Source of the DNA: a virus
Direction: 5' to 3' (one strand)
DNA: 63,968 bases
IMG/VR virus record: IMGVR_UViG_3300030380_005539
Span: 63,060-127,027 of that record
The notes below the pieces were generated by a model. The model searched no databases, was not told the origin of the DNA, and saw only the letters and a program-made list of their open reading frames with translations. Shown in pieces: positions 43,917-53,007 of this stretch (positions are counted from its first letter, which is position 1; every line of letters begins with the position of its first letter). Position numbers and translations under genes: made by a program.

Positions 43917-44735
43917 ATGAAAATAAAATTAAGTCAATATCAAAAAAGTCTACTTTTGGAATTTAAAAAAAGAGCATATTCATTTGATTGGGACGATAAT
44001 ATTTTATTTATGCCCACTAAAATTTATTTAGAGAAAAAGGTAGGTGATGGATGGATACCTGTTTTAGTAGGTACTGAAGAATTTAGAGAAATTAGGAATA
44101 GAGTTGGTAAAGATTATAGATATGAAAAAGATGACTTATATTATGCGTTTAAAGATTTCAGAGATTATGACGCATTTATAAGAGACACAAAAGAAGCATT
44201 AAGAAAAAAATCTTTTGGTCCCAGTTTTGATAAATTTAAAGAAGCATTATTATATGGTAATGACTTCTCTATAATAACTGCTAGAGGAAACCCACCTAAA
44301 GCAATTAAAGATGGTATAAAAGTGATAATTGACACTCTTTTCACTGAAGAACAAAAAGAAAAAATGTTATCTAACTTACATGGTACATCTATAGAACAAT
44401 ATCTAAACTTACAGGACTACTATCCTGTGACTTCTGACGAGTTTGTAGAAGAATTTGATACTGATGTAAGTGTAACAAACCCAGAAGTCGGTAAAATGAT
44501 TGCATTAAAGACTTTTGTAGATAGAGTAGTTAGTGCAGTTAAAGAAATGAAAGATAATCCAGAATATAATGGTATGAGTATAGGTTTTAGTGATGATGAT
44601 TTAGGTAATATTGAGAGTGCGGAGAAGTACATTGAGGAGAAATTAAAAAAATTATATCCTGATGTTAAATTTTTAGTATATGATACATCTGATCCTGATA
44701 ACCCTAAAAAGAAACGAATAATAATTAAAAAATAG
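43917..44735 (+). CDS. HAD-phosphatase-like protein with packaged-protein leader
   Basis: The ATG at 43917 is preferred over an in-frame TTG two codons earlier, which lies in the terminator tail. The protein has 272 residues. Residues 1-15 (MKIKLSQYQKSLLLE) form a leader ending in L-L-E. The HAD-like core follows: motif I FDWDDN (D24, D26), motif II IITARG near residue 122, and motif IV GFSDDDLGNIESAEKYIEE near 223-241. HAD enzymes transfer phosphate through the first Asp. The usual Thr/Val after the DxD pair is replaced by Asn, but the set of acids is intact. I infer a phosphatase or nucleotidase that may be carried in the virion; the substrate is unknown. It lies between sheath and tube genes. 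Confidence 0.7.
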   Translation: MKIKLSQYQKSLLLEFKKRAYSFDWDDNILFMPTKIYLEKKVGDGWIPVLVGTEEFREIRNRVGKDYRYEKDDLYYAFKDFRDYDAFIRDTKEALRKKSFGPSFDKFKEALLYGNDFSIITARGNPPKAIKDGIKVIIDTLFTEEQKEKMLSNLHGTSIEQYLNLQDYYPVTSDEFVEEFDTDVSVTNPEVGKMIALKTFVDRVVSAVKEMKDNPEYNGMSIGFSDDDLGNIESAEKYIEEKLKKLYPDVKFLVYDTSDPDNPKKKRIIIKK

Positions 44736-44754
44736 AATTTTATTTAATTACTAA

Positions 44755-44762
44755 ATATTTAT
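44755..44762 (+). promoter_or_regulatory. ATATTTAT upstream element
   Basis: Followed by TAATAAA, 41 bases before the ATG at 44804. Confidence 0.5.
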
Positions 44763-44803
44763 TAATAAATGGTGAAATAAACCATATTTTAAAATACAAA
44801 GTA

Positions 44804-45214
44804 ATGAGAATTAAAAAAAACGATAAAGTAATTAAGTTAACTGAAAATGACTTAAAAAGAATTGTAAAAAGAGTATTAACAGAACAAAATTATGATTATG
44901 AATATATAGAAAATCTAGATGACGCAAAAAAACTATATAAATTAATACTAGATGCGATGGGAGTGTTTATGGATGATGAGGCGATTATTGAAGCTGCGTT
45001 TATGGCATTCGATAAAAATCCCGATTTATATTATGAAGCGAATGAAATCTTTAAAAATGATAATGATTATCTTGCTGGAGATAGTTTTAAAGGGTCAGTC
45101 ATGTTTGATGGAGCAGACAGTTTATTACATATGGTTAAATTAAAAATGGATACAAATAAAATATATCATAAAAAATCTATTGCGCGTATAGCTCATGAAA
45201 ATAATTTTAAATAA
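44804..45214 (+). CDS. Putative packaged protein with LTENDLKRIVKRVLTE leader
   Basis: This is a 136-residue protein. Residues 11-27 (KLTENDLKRIVKRVLTE) form a basic amphipathic helix ending in L-T-E before Gln28. From memory, near-copies of this leader (LTESDLxRIVKRVxxE) stand at the front of many unrelated proteins in marine phages. Cutting after E27 would leave an acidic helical body (LILDAMGVFMDDEAIIEAAF) of unknown function. It is followed after 11 bases by another leader-bearing gene with which it is probably co-transcribed. Confidence 0.6.
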   Translation: MRIKKNDKVIKLTENDLKRIVKRVLTEQNYDYEYIENLDDAKKLYKLILDAMGVFMDDEAIIEAAFMAFDKNPDLYYEANEIFKNDNDYLAGDSFKGSVMFDGADSLLHMVKLKMDTNKIYHKKSIARIAHENNFK

Positions 45215-45225
45215 AAAAGACTAAA

Positions 45226-45669
45226 ATGGAAAAGAATATAAATAACGAAATTGAAAGAATGAAATCATTATTTAATGAGGAAAGACTTTACGGTAATATA
45301 GAAAATGGTAAAGAAAATTTAAATGAAGGTTTAAAGTCTACATTAAAAGGTATTGGTGGAATGTTTAGAGGTACTGGATATAGTTATACTAAATATGCTT
45401 ATGAATTATCTGGTGCGTTAAAAGAACTTAATGAAGAATTAGAAGAAACTATTAATGAGGTTGAAAAAATAATAGATAAATCAAATGAATCTAAAATGAG
45501 TAATGACGCATATGATAGATTAACTCTTCATGTGGGAGATGCGATAGATACGTATAAAATGGCTATTGAGACTAATGAGATTATTATAGAAGATTTAGAT
45601 TTTTCTGTTAGTTCTAATAGAGAAGACGAAAGGGCACAAGATAACCCTACTTCACAATTAGAAAGATAA
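45226..45669 (+). CDS. Putative packaged coiled-coil protein with KSLFNEERLYGN leader
   Basis: This is a 147-residue protein. Residues 1-24 follow the pattern EKxINxEIERxKSLFxEERLYGN and are almost identical to the start of the unrelated 293-residue protein at 49450. L32-N-E34 before Gly35 is a possible prohead-protease site. The mature part (about 113 residues) predicts a long helical hairpin (LKELNEELEETINEVEKII). It has no enzyme motif. It has no ATATTTAT element of its own. It probably is an internal head protein, inferred only from the leader. Confidence 0.6.
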   Translation: MEKNINNEIERMKSLFNEERLYGNIENGKENLNEGLKSTLKGIGGMFRGTGYSYTKYAYELSGALKELNEELEETINEVEKIIDKSNESKMSNDAYDRLTLHVGDAIDTYKMAIETNEIIIEDLDFSVSSNREDERAQDNPTSQLER

Positions 45670-45707
45670 TAAAAAACATTAAAGATTTAGTTTTTTTTAA
45701 ATTTTAG

Positions 45708-45715
45708 ATATTTAT
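45708..45715 (+). promoter_or_regulatory. ATATTTAT upstream element
   Basis: Followed by TAATAAA, 38 bases before the tail-tube ATG at 45754. Confidence 0.5.
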
Positions 45716-45753
45716 TAATAAAGAATAAAAAACAACGATAAAAAAAAGAAATT

Positions 45754-46242
45754 ATGGCAGATTTATTAATGAGAATGCCGGTTCCTTATGAACCATTAAG
45801 AAAGAATAGATGGATTCTTAGATTTCCTGATGATTTAGGTATTCAAGAATGGTGGATTTCTACTGCAAGTAGACCTAAATACACTAGTGATGAAGTATCA
45901 ATACCATTTTTAAATACTGAGACGTATGTTATCGGTAGATTTAGATGGGAAACAATCTCTGTTACATTTAGAGATCCAATTGGTCCTTCTGCAACACAAG
46001 CATTAATGGAATGGGTAAGATTACACTCTGAATCTGTAACTGGTAGACAAGGATACGCAGCAGGATACAAAAAGAATGTAGAATTAGAAATGTTAGATCC
46101 AACAGGTGTAGTAGTACAAAAATGGATTTTAGAAGGTACTCAATTAAATGACGCTGATTTTGGTGGTTTAGATTATAGTTCTTCTGACTTAGCAGACATT
46201 ACATGTACATTAAGGTTTGATAGAGCAATTAACGTATTCTAA
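45754..46242 (+). CDS. Tail tube protein, gp19-like
   Basis: This 162-residue protein, the same size as T4 gp19 (163 aa), has the tube-protein pattern: RKNRWILRFPDDLGIQEWWI near the start, SIPFLNTETYVIGRFRWETI, then TVTFRDP-like ISVTFRDPIGPSATQALMEW, and a C-terminal ITCTLRFDRA strand. It polymerises as stacked hexamers inside the sheath and forms the DNA channel. It is separated from the sheath gene by three genes not found there in T4. It has its own ATATTTAT element and a strong terminator after it. Confidence 0.92.
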   Translation: MADLLMRMPVPYEPLRKNRWILRFPDDLGIQEWWISTASRPKYTSDEVSIPFLNTETYVIGRFRWETISVTFRDPIGPSATQALMEWVRLHSESVTGRQGYAAGYKKNVELEMLDPTGVVVQKWILEGTQLNDADFGGLDYSSSDLADITCTLRFDRAINVF

Positions 46243-46265
46243 ATCAAATTAACATATATAATATT

Positions 46266-46289
46266 AAAAGTCGCATAAAGCGACTTTTT
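46266..46289 (+). terminator. Intrinsic terminator after the tail-tube gene
   Basis: The 9-bp stem AAAAGTCGC / GCGACTTTT with loop ATAAA ends in a T run. It starts 24 bases after the tube stop codon. Confidence 0.88.
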
Positions 46290-46301
46290 CTATGCTTTTA
46301 A

Positions 46302-46309
46302 ATATTTAT
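46302..46309 (+). promoter_or_regulatory. ATATTTAT upstream element
   Basis: Located right after the terminator and 17 bases before the ATG at 46327; followed by ATAAAAA. Confidence 0.5.
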
Positions 46310-46326
46310 ATAAAAACTCTATTAGA

Positions 46327-49300
46327 ATGAAAATTATAATTTCCGAAACACAGTATAAAAAAGTTTTTGATAATGATTTTTTAATTATTAGTGAACAAGA
46401 AGTAGATGGAATATCTGGTGCGGCTATCTCAACTCCAAAGTTGGGAAGTGGATGGATTCAAAATAGTACTGCACCAGGAAAAATTAATTATGGTATTAAC
46501 GAGTTAAATACCTATGTCGCATGTAGACCAAAGGGGAATATAGTTGCAGGAATACCTGGTCCAGATTGGGACTGGTGTAAAGCTAGACAATATGGTGATC
46601 CTCATATGGGTGCAGTAACTTATGAATATAACGGAAAAATGGTAACCATTAAAGATTTTAATAGTAGAGCGGAAGATGATGGAAGATATTCTTATGATGT
46701 TGGGGGAAATATTCTTTCTTCTACATATGATGTACTATTAAACCCTAAAAGTGAAAAAAATATTATAAACAACGCTATTGGGACATATAATAGTGTTTAT
46801 AGTAGTTGGAATAGGTTACGAAAACTAGGTAATTGGGACGGTTTAGCATGTAATTTACTCACATTTAGTAATTCTAAAAGTAAATTAGAAGAAGTATTTA
46901 ATAATCCTTATAGTAGTGGAATAGGTATTGGTAATACCAATTTATTGTGGCCAGGTGACTTAATAAAAGAATATTTTAAATTAAAAACAGTTGTTGAAGA
47001 AGATATTTTGAGTATTTGGGGTCAAGAAGCATTTAAAAAGGAACAAATAGAATTAGGTGAAAGGTATAAATTATCCCTAAAAAGGTGGAAAGAAGATTAT
47101 AAAAAATGGAAACAACAATTCGGTGAGAAATATAATACCATACAAAACTCCATTAATGATATCATAAATAGTAAAAATAATGCTTTTGCAATAGAAGATT
47201 ATAGAAATAATTCATGGAGAGATCAAGACAGTAATGATCCATCTAAGTACAGACCTAATTATGTTAATAATTTACTAACTAACAATACTTACCAAAGTGA
47301 TTTAGAAAATGATCCTAAACCAGTTGATTGGTATGCATTACTTAAAGAATTAGAATCACAAATAGGTGAAATTAAATTACCTAGAAAGTTAACTAAAAAA
47401 GAACCTATACAGAAATTCCAAAATTGGTTAGACAAAAATTACCCAACTCAGTGGACTACAACAGGTAAACCTTTAAATAAAAAAACACCGGGTTATGGAA
47501 CATTTGGGCCACAAACTACTAAAGCGTGGAAAAAATATGGACCGGTTTATTATTATCAATTAAATGGTAAAATTAAACCGCCACCAGTAAAACCTAAAGA
47601 ACCAGAAATAAGAGATTTAGCACAAAGAAATATGGGTGAAAAAAGTAATTTAGAACAAATGATTGAAACTTATTTACATATTATAGACGCCTCAGCAAGT
47701 CATAATGAAAGGTTTGAGAGTCAAAGTGCGAGTAAATATAAAGAATATTGTAGTAAACCCGTAGGAGATTTTAGAAACCCATCAGATGGTAAAGTAAGAT
47801 GGAATCCAAATAGTAGGAACACCTGGAAAACGGACTGGTTTGATGAATATGGACGCCCAAAACAAGTGGTTGCCGAATCAAAAAAACATAAAATAGATGA
47901 ACAAATAATAGTAGTCCCACCTGTACCTTATTATGATGTTGAAAAATCATTCGATTATAAAGATAATGATAAAAATACTTTTAATCTTGTGTGTAGTCAA
48001 AAGAATCTAGGTGGTGTATGGTGGTACAGTGGAGGTAAAAATTTAGGAACTTGTGGTTGTGTTAATAACCCAACTAATTCATTTAAATTAAATGGATCAA
48101 CTATTAATATGTCTAAAATTGTTGAGTATAGTGCGGTAGAGAATGATGTACGAAGTTTATGGGAAAAAACTTCTGATTGGGCTAGTAAGTGTGTAGGTGA
48201 TTGGCATTGTATTGCAGATGTAGCATCTATTGCAGTATTATTTATACCCGTACCAGGATTAAATGTGGCATTATCTGCTGCGATTGATGGTGTGAGTGCT
48301 GCTGGGTATGTAATTGAACAAGATGAGGGTTGGGAATTAAATGCGGGATTAACTTTAGTAGGTGCATTGTTTAGTGGAGCAGAAGCGATGAAATTTACAA
48401 ATAAAGCATTAAAAGGTGGTTTAAAGAATGTAAAATGGACTAAAGCTTTAGGTGAAATAACAACGGAGTTAAATGATAAAGCATTTAAGAATACACTTGA
48501 GGGTATGACTAAATCAGAAGCGGCGGATGTATGGAGTAAAAAATTAAGAGATTTAGTTTCAGAATATTCATCTAAGGAAATAAAACAATTATCTGATGTG
48601 ATAGACGCTTTTCAAAAAATGCCAAATAAAGCGGTAGACGGTTTGGAAAAAATAATGAGAAGTATGAAAAACTTAACTCCAAAAGAAAAAGAAATTTTAC
48701 AACAGTTAACAAAAAAAGGAGTTAAAAAAGATAAACTTAAACCATTTCTAGATGATTTAATAAAGGTAGATTATGACATTAAAAAAGTTATAAAAAAATA
48801 TATACCTAAGTTTAGTAATAAAGAAGCTTTAATACAAGCAACTTTATTTGGGTTAGTACAAGGTTATGGAGAAGAAATTGGTAAGGCATTAAGTAAAGGT
48901 TTTGACGCATTAAAAAAGTTTACAGGTTACGATATAGATAATAAACTTACTTCTAAAGAAGATATTAATAAAAAAGACGCTTCTTCATTAGCGATAAAAC
49001 AAAAAATAGAAGATTTAGCTAGTTATTATTTATTAGCACATATGATAGATATTGAAACTAGAATAGGTGTAGGTAATTTACTAAGTAAATATGATATTAA
49101 AGTAGAAAAAAATGTAAGAGATATAGTATTTAATGGGATGGAAAGTATAATAGGTAAAGTTATTTTAGAAAAAACAGGTAAATGGTTGAGAGAAATAACA
49201 GATACTGCCACTCAAATGGAAAAGGAAGGTAAACCTACAGAAGAAATTAAAACTTTTATTATAACAAAATATGATGAAATATTAGAATTATTAGAAAATG

Positions 49301-49419
49301 CCCCCGAACAAGATAAATTAAAAGAGTTAGAAAAAAACTTAGAAATAGAAAATAATAAAAACGAAGAATTTAGTGAGGCAGATAAAGAAAATGCCAAACA
49401 TTGGGGTATTGAATTGTAA
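46327..49419 (+). CDS. Large putative ejected protein with peptidoglycan-binding-like domain
   Basis: This is a 1030-residue protein. Residues 1-23 form a leader ending I-S-E before Gln24. Residues 360-407 (IQKFQNWLDKNYP ... GYGTFGPQTTKAWKKYG) match the peptidoglycan-binding type 1 pattern with its F-G-P-x-T-x-x-A-W signature. Around 627-690 is a hydrophobic stretch (VASIAVLFIPVPGLNVALSA) that resembles membrane-active or pretoxin linkers. The C-terminal 300 residues are Lys/Glu-rich helices. A second I-D-E-Q near residue 527 could be another cut site. Its place between tube and chaperone genes, with leader, wall-binding-like and hydrophobic parts, suggests a protein carried into the cell envelope at infection. 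This role is inferred. Confidence 0.6.
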   Translation: MKIIISETQYKKVFDNDFLIISEQEVDGISGAAISTPKLGSGWIQNSTAPGKINYGINELNTYVACRPKGNIVAGIPGPDWDWCKARQYGDPHMGAVTYEYNGKMVTIKDFNSRAEDDGRYSYDVGGNILSSTYDVLLNPKSEKNIINNAIGTYNSVYSSWNRLRKLGNWDGLACNLLTFSNSKSKLEEVFNNPYSSGIGIGNTNLLWPGDLIKEYFKLKTVVEEDILSIWGQEAFKKEQIELGERYKLSLKRWKEDYKKWKQQFGEKYNTIQNSINDIINSKNNAFAIEDYRNNSWRDQDSNDPSKYRPNYVNNLLTNNTYQSDLENDPKPVDWYALLKELESQIGEIKLPRKLTKKEPIQKFQNWLDKNYPTQWTTTGKPLNKKTPGYGTFGPQTTKAWKKYGPVYYYQLNGKIKPPPVKPKEPEIRDLAQRNMGEKSNLEQMIETYLHIIDASASHNERFESQSASKYKEYCSKPVGDFRNPSDGKVRWNPNSRNTWKTDWFDEYGRPKQVVAESKKHKIDEQIIVVPPVPYYDVEKSFDYKDNDKNTFNLVCSQKNLGGVWWYSGGKNLGTCGCVNNPTNSFKLNGSTINMSKIVEYSAVENDVRSLWEKTSDWASKCVGDWHCIADVASIAVLFIPVPGLNVALSAAIDGVSAAGYVIEQDEGWELNAGLTLVGALFSGAEAMKFTNKALKGGLKNVKWTKALGEITTELNDKAFKNTLEGMTKSEAADVWSKKLRDLVSEYSSKEIKQLSDVIDAFQKMPNKAVDGLEKIMRSMKNLTPKEKEILQQLTKKGVKKDKLKPFLDDLIKVDYDIKKVIKKYIPKFSNKEALIQATLFGLVQGYGEEIGKALSKGFDALKKFTGYDIDNKLTSKEDINKKDASSLAIKQKIEDLASYYLLAHMIDIETRIGVGNLLSKYDIKVEKNVRDIVFNGMESIIGKVILEKTGKWLREITDTATQMEKEGKPTEEIKTFIITKYDEILELLENAPEQDKLKELEKNLEIENNKNEEFSEADKENAKHWGIEL

Positions 49420-49437
49420 ACATTATATAATATAGTT

Positions 49438-49445
49438 ATATTTAT
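49438..49445 (+). promoter_or_regulatory. ATATTTAT upstream element
   Basis: Followed by TAAT and ending four bases before the ATG at 49450, as close to the start codon as the copy at 35757. Confidence 0.4.
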
Positions 49446-49449
49446 TAAT

Positions 49450-50331
49450 ATGGAGAAAAAAATTAATGAGGAAATTGAACGAATTAAAAGTCTTTTTACT
49501 GAAGAGAGACTTTATGGTAATTTAGTTAAGGAACAAGTTACCAATCCCGATTCTAATGGTGATTTTGTAATAGATACCACAGAATTTACTGCATCTGGTA
49601 ATGACATAACTGCAGATGAGGCTAAATTATTCGTTAATGCCTATCATACCGCAAACCCAACTAGAAACACTGAAGTAGGACATTGTATTAATCAATCAGT
49701 AATTCAAATGATGATTAAAAAATTTCCTAGATTGGTGGAAAGTCCTATGAATTATGGAGTAACAAGTTTAGGGGGTAAATGTTACCTATACTCCAACAAT
49801 AGAGGTACAATTAGTTATCCAGCACAAATAACTAAATTAGAATTTTGGCAAAATGATTGGATTACTTTTTATGTAACTCTTAAGACACCTATTGATTTAT
49901 CAACTGAAGATAGTTATAAAAAAACATTCAATAAAAATTGGAGTAATACTAAAGCGGTAACTCCCGGCACAATAGAAATGAGGGTAAAACTCAATGAGAC
50001 TGCTAACCGAACAGAAAAGATAAAATATTTACAATATAAAGCACCTATAACTAACTTAGGTACTACTGCTACTACATCAACATACGGTCAAATAACTTTT
50101 ATGAATTTTTATGATGAAAGTGGTAACAAAAAAACTATTCAGTCATTAATTGATAAAATTGATGAATCAAGTGTATACGGTGGATGGATGGCCGGTGATG
50201 GTACAGGTAGTACATATCAATATGATCCTGATGGTGTAGATATGGATGGTTTATTACAAGATACAAATACTACAAATTTAACTGTTAGTGGAGGAGATAT
50301 TAAAGAAATGGTAGTTAACTTAATTAGATAA
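49450..50331 (+). CDS. Putative packaged protein with KSLFTEERLYGN leader
   Basis: This 293-residue protein shares 19 of its first 24 residues with the 147-residue protein at 45226, and nothing after. A cut after V26-K-E28, before Gln29, would remove the leader. The body is beta-rich, with a Cys near residue 79 (GHCINQSVIQMMIKKF) and an NYGVTSLGGKCYLYSNN segment; it ends in a Gly/Asp-rich stretch. No family is recognised. The next gene starts nine bases later. Confidence 0.58.
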   Translation: MEKKINEEIERIKSLFTEERLYGNLVKEQVTNPDSNGDFVIDTTEFTASGNDITADEAKLFVNAYHTANPTRNTEVGHCINQSVIQMMIKKFPRLVESPMNYGVTSLGGKCYLYSNNRGTISYPAQITKLEFWQNDWITFYVTLKTPIDLSTEDSYKKTFNKNWSNTKAVTPGTIEMRVKLNETANRTEKIKYLQYKAPITNLGTTATTSTYGQITFMNFYDESGNKKTIQSLIDKIDESSVYGGWMAGDGTGSTYQYDPDGVDMDGLLQDTNTTNLTVSGGDIKEMVVNLIR

Positions 50332-50340
50332 TAGAAAAAG

Positions 50341-52944
50341 ATGAAAAAAAAATTAATTTATTTAGATAAGAAAAAGTTTAACCTTATGTTAGAAAGGATG
50401 GATAATAGAGTTAATTATGACGAATCCATAAATTTGAAGAAAAAAATTTTAATTACTGAAGGTGAAGGTGGTATTGGAAAAATAATTAGAGGTTTCCTTA
50501 ATAGTGGTAAATTTGTTGCAGATGAAGTAGCGGTTGTTGCAAGAGCACTAAGTGGAGATGTTGACGAATTAAAAAAATTATTAAGAAGATTAGATGATGA
50601 CCCACAGGGTTTTAAGGTTAGTTTAAATAACTCATTAGTAGATTTAGGTGTTAGTGCAAGTGCATTAAAAGGATTAGAGAATTTTATAGATAATGTACGT
50701 ATAGTTGAGAAATCAAAACCTGAAGATGTTTATACAAATTTATTTTATAATTTATCTAAAGATGGTAAAACTGTAGATGAAGCAGTTAAAGAAATTGATA
50801 AGTTATGGGATGATATGCCAGAAGTTTTGAAAAGAAAAACAAATGATATTGATTTCCCATTACAAGCAACCGATGATATAAGAATAAATATAATAAAAAA
50901 TAGGGTTGGTATGAGTCCTAAATTACCAATGAATATTAGAATTAAGATTGGTGATGATATTGCTAAACAAGCAACAAAAGGTTTGAAAAAACTTCAATTA
51001 GATGAGATGCTAAAAGGTGTTGAACTTAAAAGCCCAATTAGTGAGTATGTGGTATTAACTAATAAAACTAGTGGTAATCATATAATAGTACATAAAAATA
51101 ATGTTGGTGGTTTTGTGAATAAGTTTGAAATTGTCGGAAGTAATAAGTTTGAGATAAGTGATGGTGTAAGTTTTAGAGGTAAAGATGGTGATACTATAGT
51201 AGTAATGGATGATCTTAACTTTAAATCAGGTTTAAGTGAGGAAGAGTTAGCCATATTAAAAAATGAGTTAAAAGGTGCTAATTCTATGGAGAAAACGGAA
51301 GAATTACTTGCAGAAATAATAAAGAATCAAAGATTAAATGAAAGAGCAATTGCAAAAGTTAAAAGAAATAAATATTGGGTTTATTCAATAGTAGGTATAG
51401 AATGGGCTTTAGAAGCATTGATACAAACTATTTCTTGTATAACTAAGGAAGATGGTGAATTAAGACGTGTAAGGAAAGATAAAATGGAACAATTTTTAGA
51501 TATGGAGTATGACATGGAAACAAATCCTAATACAAAATATACTGAAAAAGATTTACTTCAGTTTACTGAACCGGTGGATTTTTTGGATTGTTTTAGGACT
51601 TTTATGAATACAGATTTAGTTGATGTAACTGACAGATATGATCCTAAAGGTTATTTTGAACATTATTTCCCCTTACCTTTATGGGGTGTAGGATCTTCAA
51701 TTATAGATTATTTATTTACATTTAGTGTTGATTTACAGAGGTTACTAGGTGTGATTGATGCTAAACTGAAATCTACTATTAAACAACAAGTAAATAAACT
51801 ACTAAAAAATAAAAATTTGGTTGAGATATTAAATCACAAGTGCGAATATACTAAAGAAGAAGCTTTTAATCTGATTAAAAATGAGGGTGGGGATAATAAT
51901 GAATCAGTTAAGGATTTATCAAAAATTTTAAATGTTATAGGTGTAGATGGTGAGTTTAAAAATAATTTAGTACAAAATATACTTAGTGGAAATGAAGCGT
52001 TAGCATTAACAAAAAAGGAAGTTGATGATATGAAAGATGGTGCAACTAAGGATATTAATGTTAACGTAGATGTTTCAGGATGGGATGGAATAAAAAATGG
52101 AAAGGGTATTGATTTAGCTTCTAAATTAATAAGAAAATGTCAAGCCACAAAGGCAGAATTAATTATTACATTATTGAACGCGGCAGGAGAAAATGAAGTT
52201 GAGAGAAAATTAAATGATTTAATATTATTTACTGATGGTTCTGTATCTAAAGATGAAATAAAAACTATGGCTAAAGATATAGGTAAGGGTAAACAAATCG
52301 ATTTGGGAAGTAAATTTACAGTTTCAAATGGTAAGAAAAACACAGAAGAAGGTATTAATTTAATGGGTTTTGCAATGAATTACGGTACACAGAGAAAAAC
52401 AGATATTGAAGGACCTACTGTAGCAAGAAAATATTTTCAAGACGTAAATAAGTTGGCTAGTGATGAATTTATAGATAAACAATTTAATGCGTTAGTAGAT
52501 TATATGAAAAATGATGTGTCAGATGACAATGTAGATTCTACAACTACTCGAAATTTAGATTTAGGAGTTGTAATAAATTTTGATTTAACTTTACCTGATT
52601 ATAAATGGCAAAGTATCTTAAACAATAAAAGTGTAGAGGAGGGTTGTAATATTATGAAAGCAACTATGTATAATTTTGCTGCAAAAAGTAAATTTAAACC
52701 CTTTATTAGTATGTTAAGTCCCGATAATGAAGGTGAATTGTATACAAAACATGAAGATGTAAATGGTAATCCTTCATTTCAATTTATTATAACCGATGAA
52801 ACACTTACTGAATTAGCTAAATTACCTGTTAAAGGTTGGTGTGATAAAGTTACTGCTAATGGTGAAAGAAAAGGTAAGACAAAAAGTGACTGTACTTCCG
52901 AATTAATAGAATTCGCCAAAACTTTACCTTGCTACGTAGAGTAA
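50341..52944 (+). CDS. Large hypothetical protein with leader (867 aa)
   Basis: No known domain is recognised. The start is Lys-rich (MKKKLIYLDKKKFNLMLERM) and I38-T-E40 before Gly41 fits the leader cut site, giving a mature protein beginning GEGGIGKIIRGF. Residues 335-375 (KYWVYSIVGIEWALEALIQT) and about 445-475 (LWGVGSSIIDYLFTFSVDL) are moderately hydrophobic. The rest is helical and acidic. Four cysteines occur in the last third. Size, leader and place next to the 1030-residue protein suggest that the two form one packaged or ejected complex, like the internal core proteins of other phages; this is inference. Confidence 0.55.
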   Translation: MKKKLIYLDKKKFNLMLERMDNRVNYDESINLKKKILITEGEGGIGKIIRGFLNSGKFVADEVAVVARALSGDVDELKKLLRRLDDDPQGFKVSLNNSLVDLGVSASALKGLENFIDNVRIVEKSKPEDVYTNLFYNLSKDGKTVDEAVKEIDKLWDDMPEVLKRKTNDIDFPLQATDDIRINIIKNRVGMSPKLPMNIRIKIGDDIAKQATKGLKKLQLDEMLKGVELKSPISEYVVLTNKTSGNHIIVHKNNVGGFVNKFEIVGSNKFEISDGVSFRGKDGDTIVVMDDLNFKSGLSEEELAILKNELKGANSMEKTEELLAEIIKNQRLNERAIAKVKRNKYWVYSIVGIEWALEALIQTISCITKEDGELRRVRKDKMEQFLDMEYDMETNPNTKYTEKDLLQFTEPVDFLDCFRTFMNTDLVDVTDRYDPKGYFEHYFPLPLWGVGSSIIDYLFTFSVDLQRLLGVIDAKLKSTIKQQVNKLLKNKNLVEILNHKCEYTKEEAFNLIKNEGGDNNESVKDLSKILNVIGVDGEFKNNLVQNILSGNEALALTKKEVDDMKDGATKDINVNVDVSGWDGIKNGKGIDLASKLIRKCQATKAELIITLLNAAGENEVERKLNDLILFTDGSVSKDEIKTMAKDIGKGKQIDLGSKFTVSNGKKNTEEGINLMGFAMNYGTQRKTDIEGPTVARKYFQDVNKLASDEFIDKQFNALVDYMKNDVSDDNVDSTTTRNLDLGVVINFDLTLPDYKWQSILNNKSVEEGCNIMKATMYNFAAKSKFKPFISMLSPDNEGELYTKHEDVNGNPSFQFIITDETLTELAKLPVKGWCDKVTANGERKGKTKSDCTSELIEFAKTLPCYVE

Positions 52945-52960
52945 AAAAAATCAACATTTA

Positions 52961-52968
52961 ATATTTAT
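52961..52968 (+). promoter_or_regulatory. ATATTTAT upstream element
   Basis: Located 39 bases before the ATG at 53008; followed by TTAAT. Confidence 0.45.
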
Positions 52969-53007
52969 TTAATAGAATAATAGATTAAATTAATAAAAAA
53001 ATGTTTT

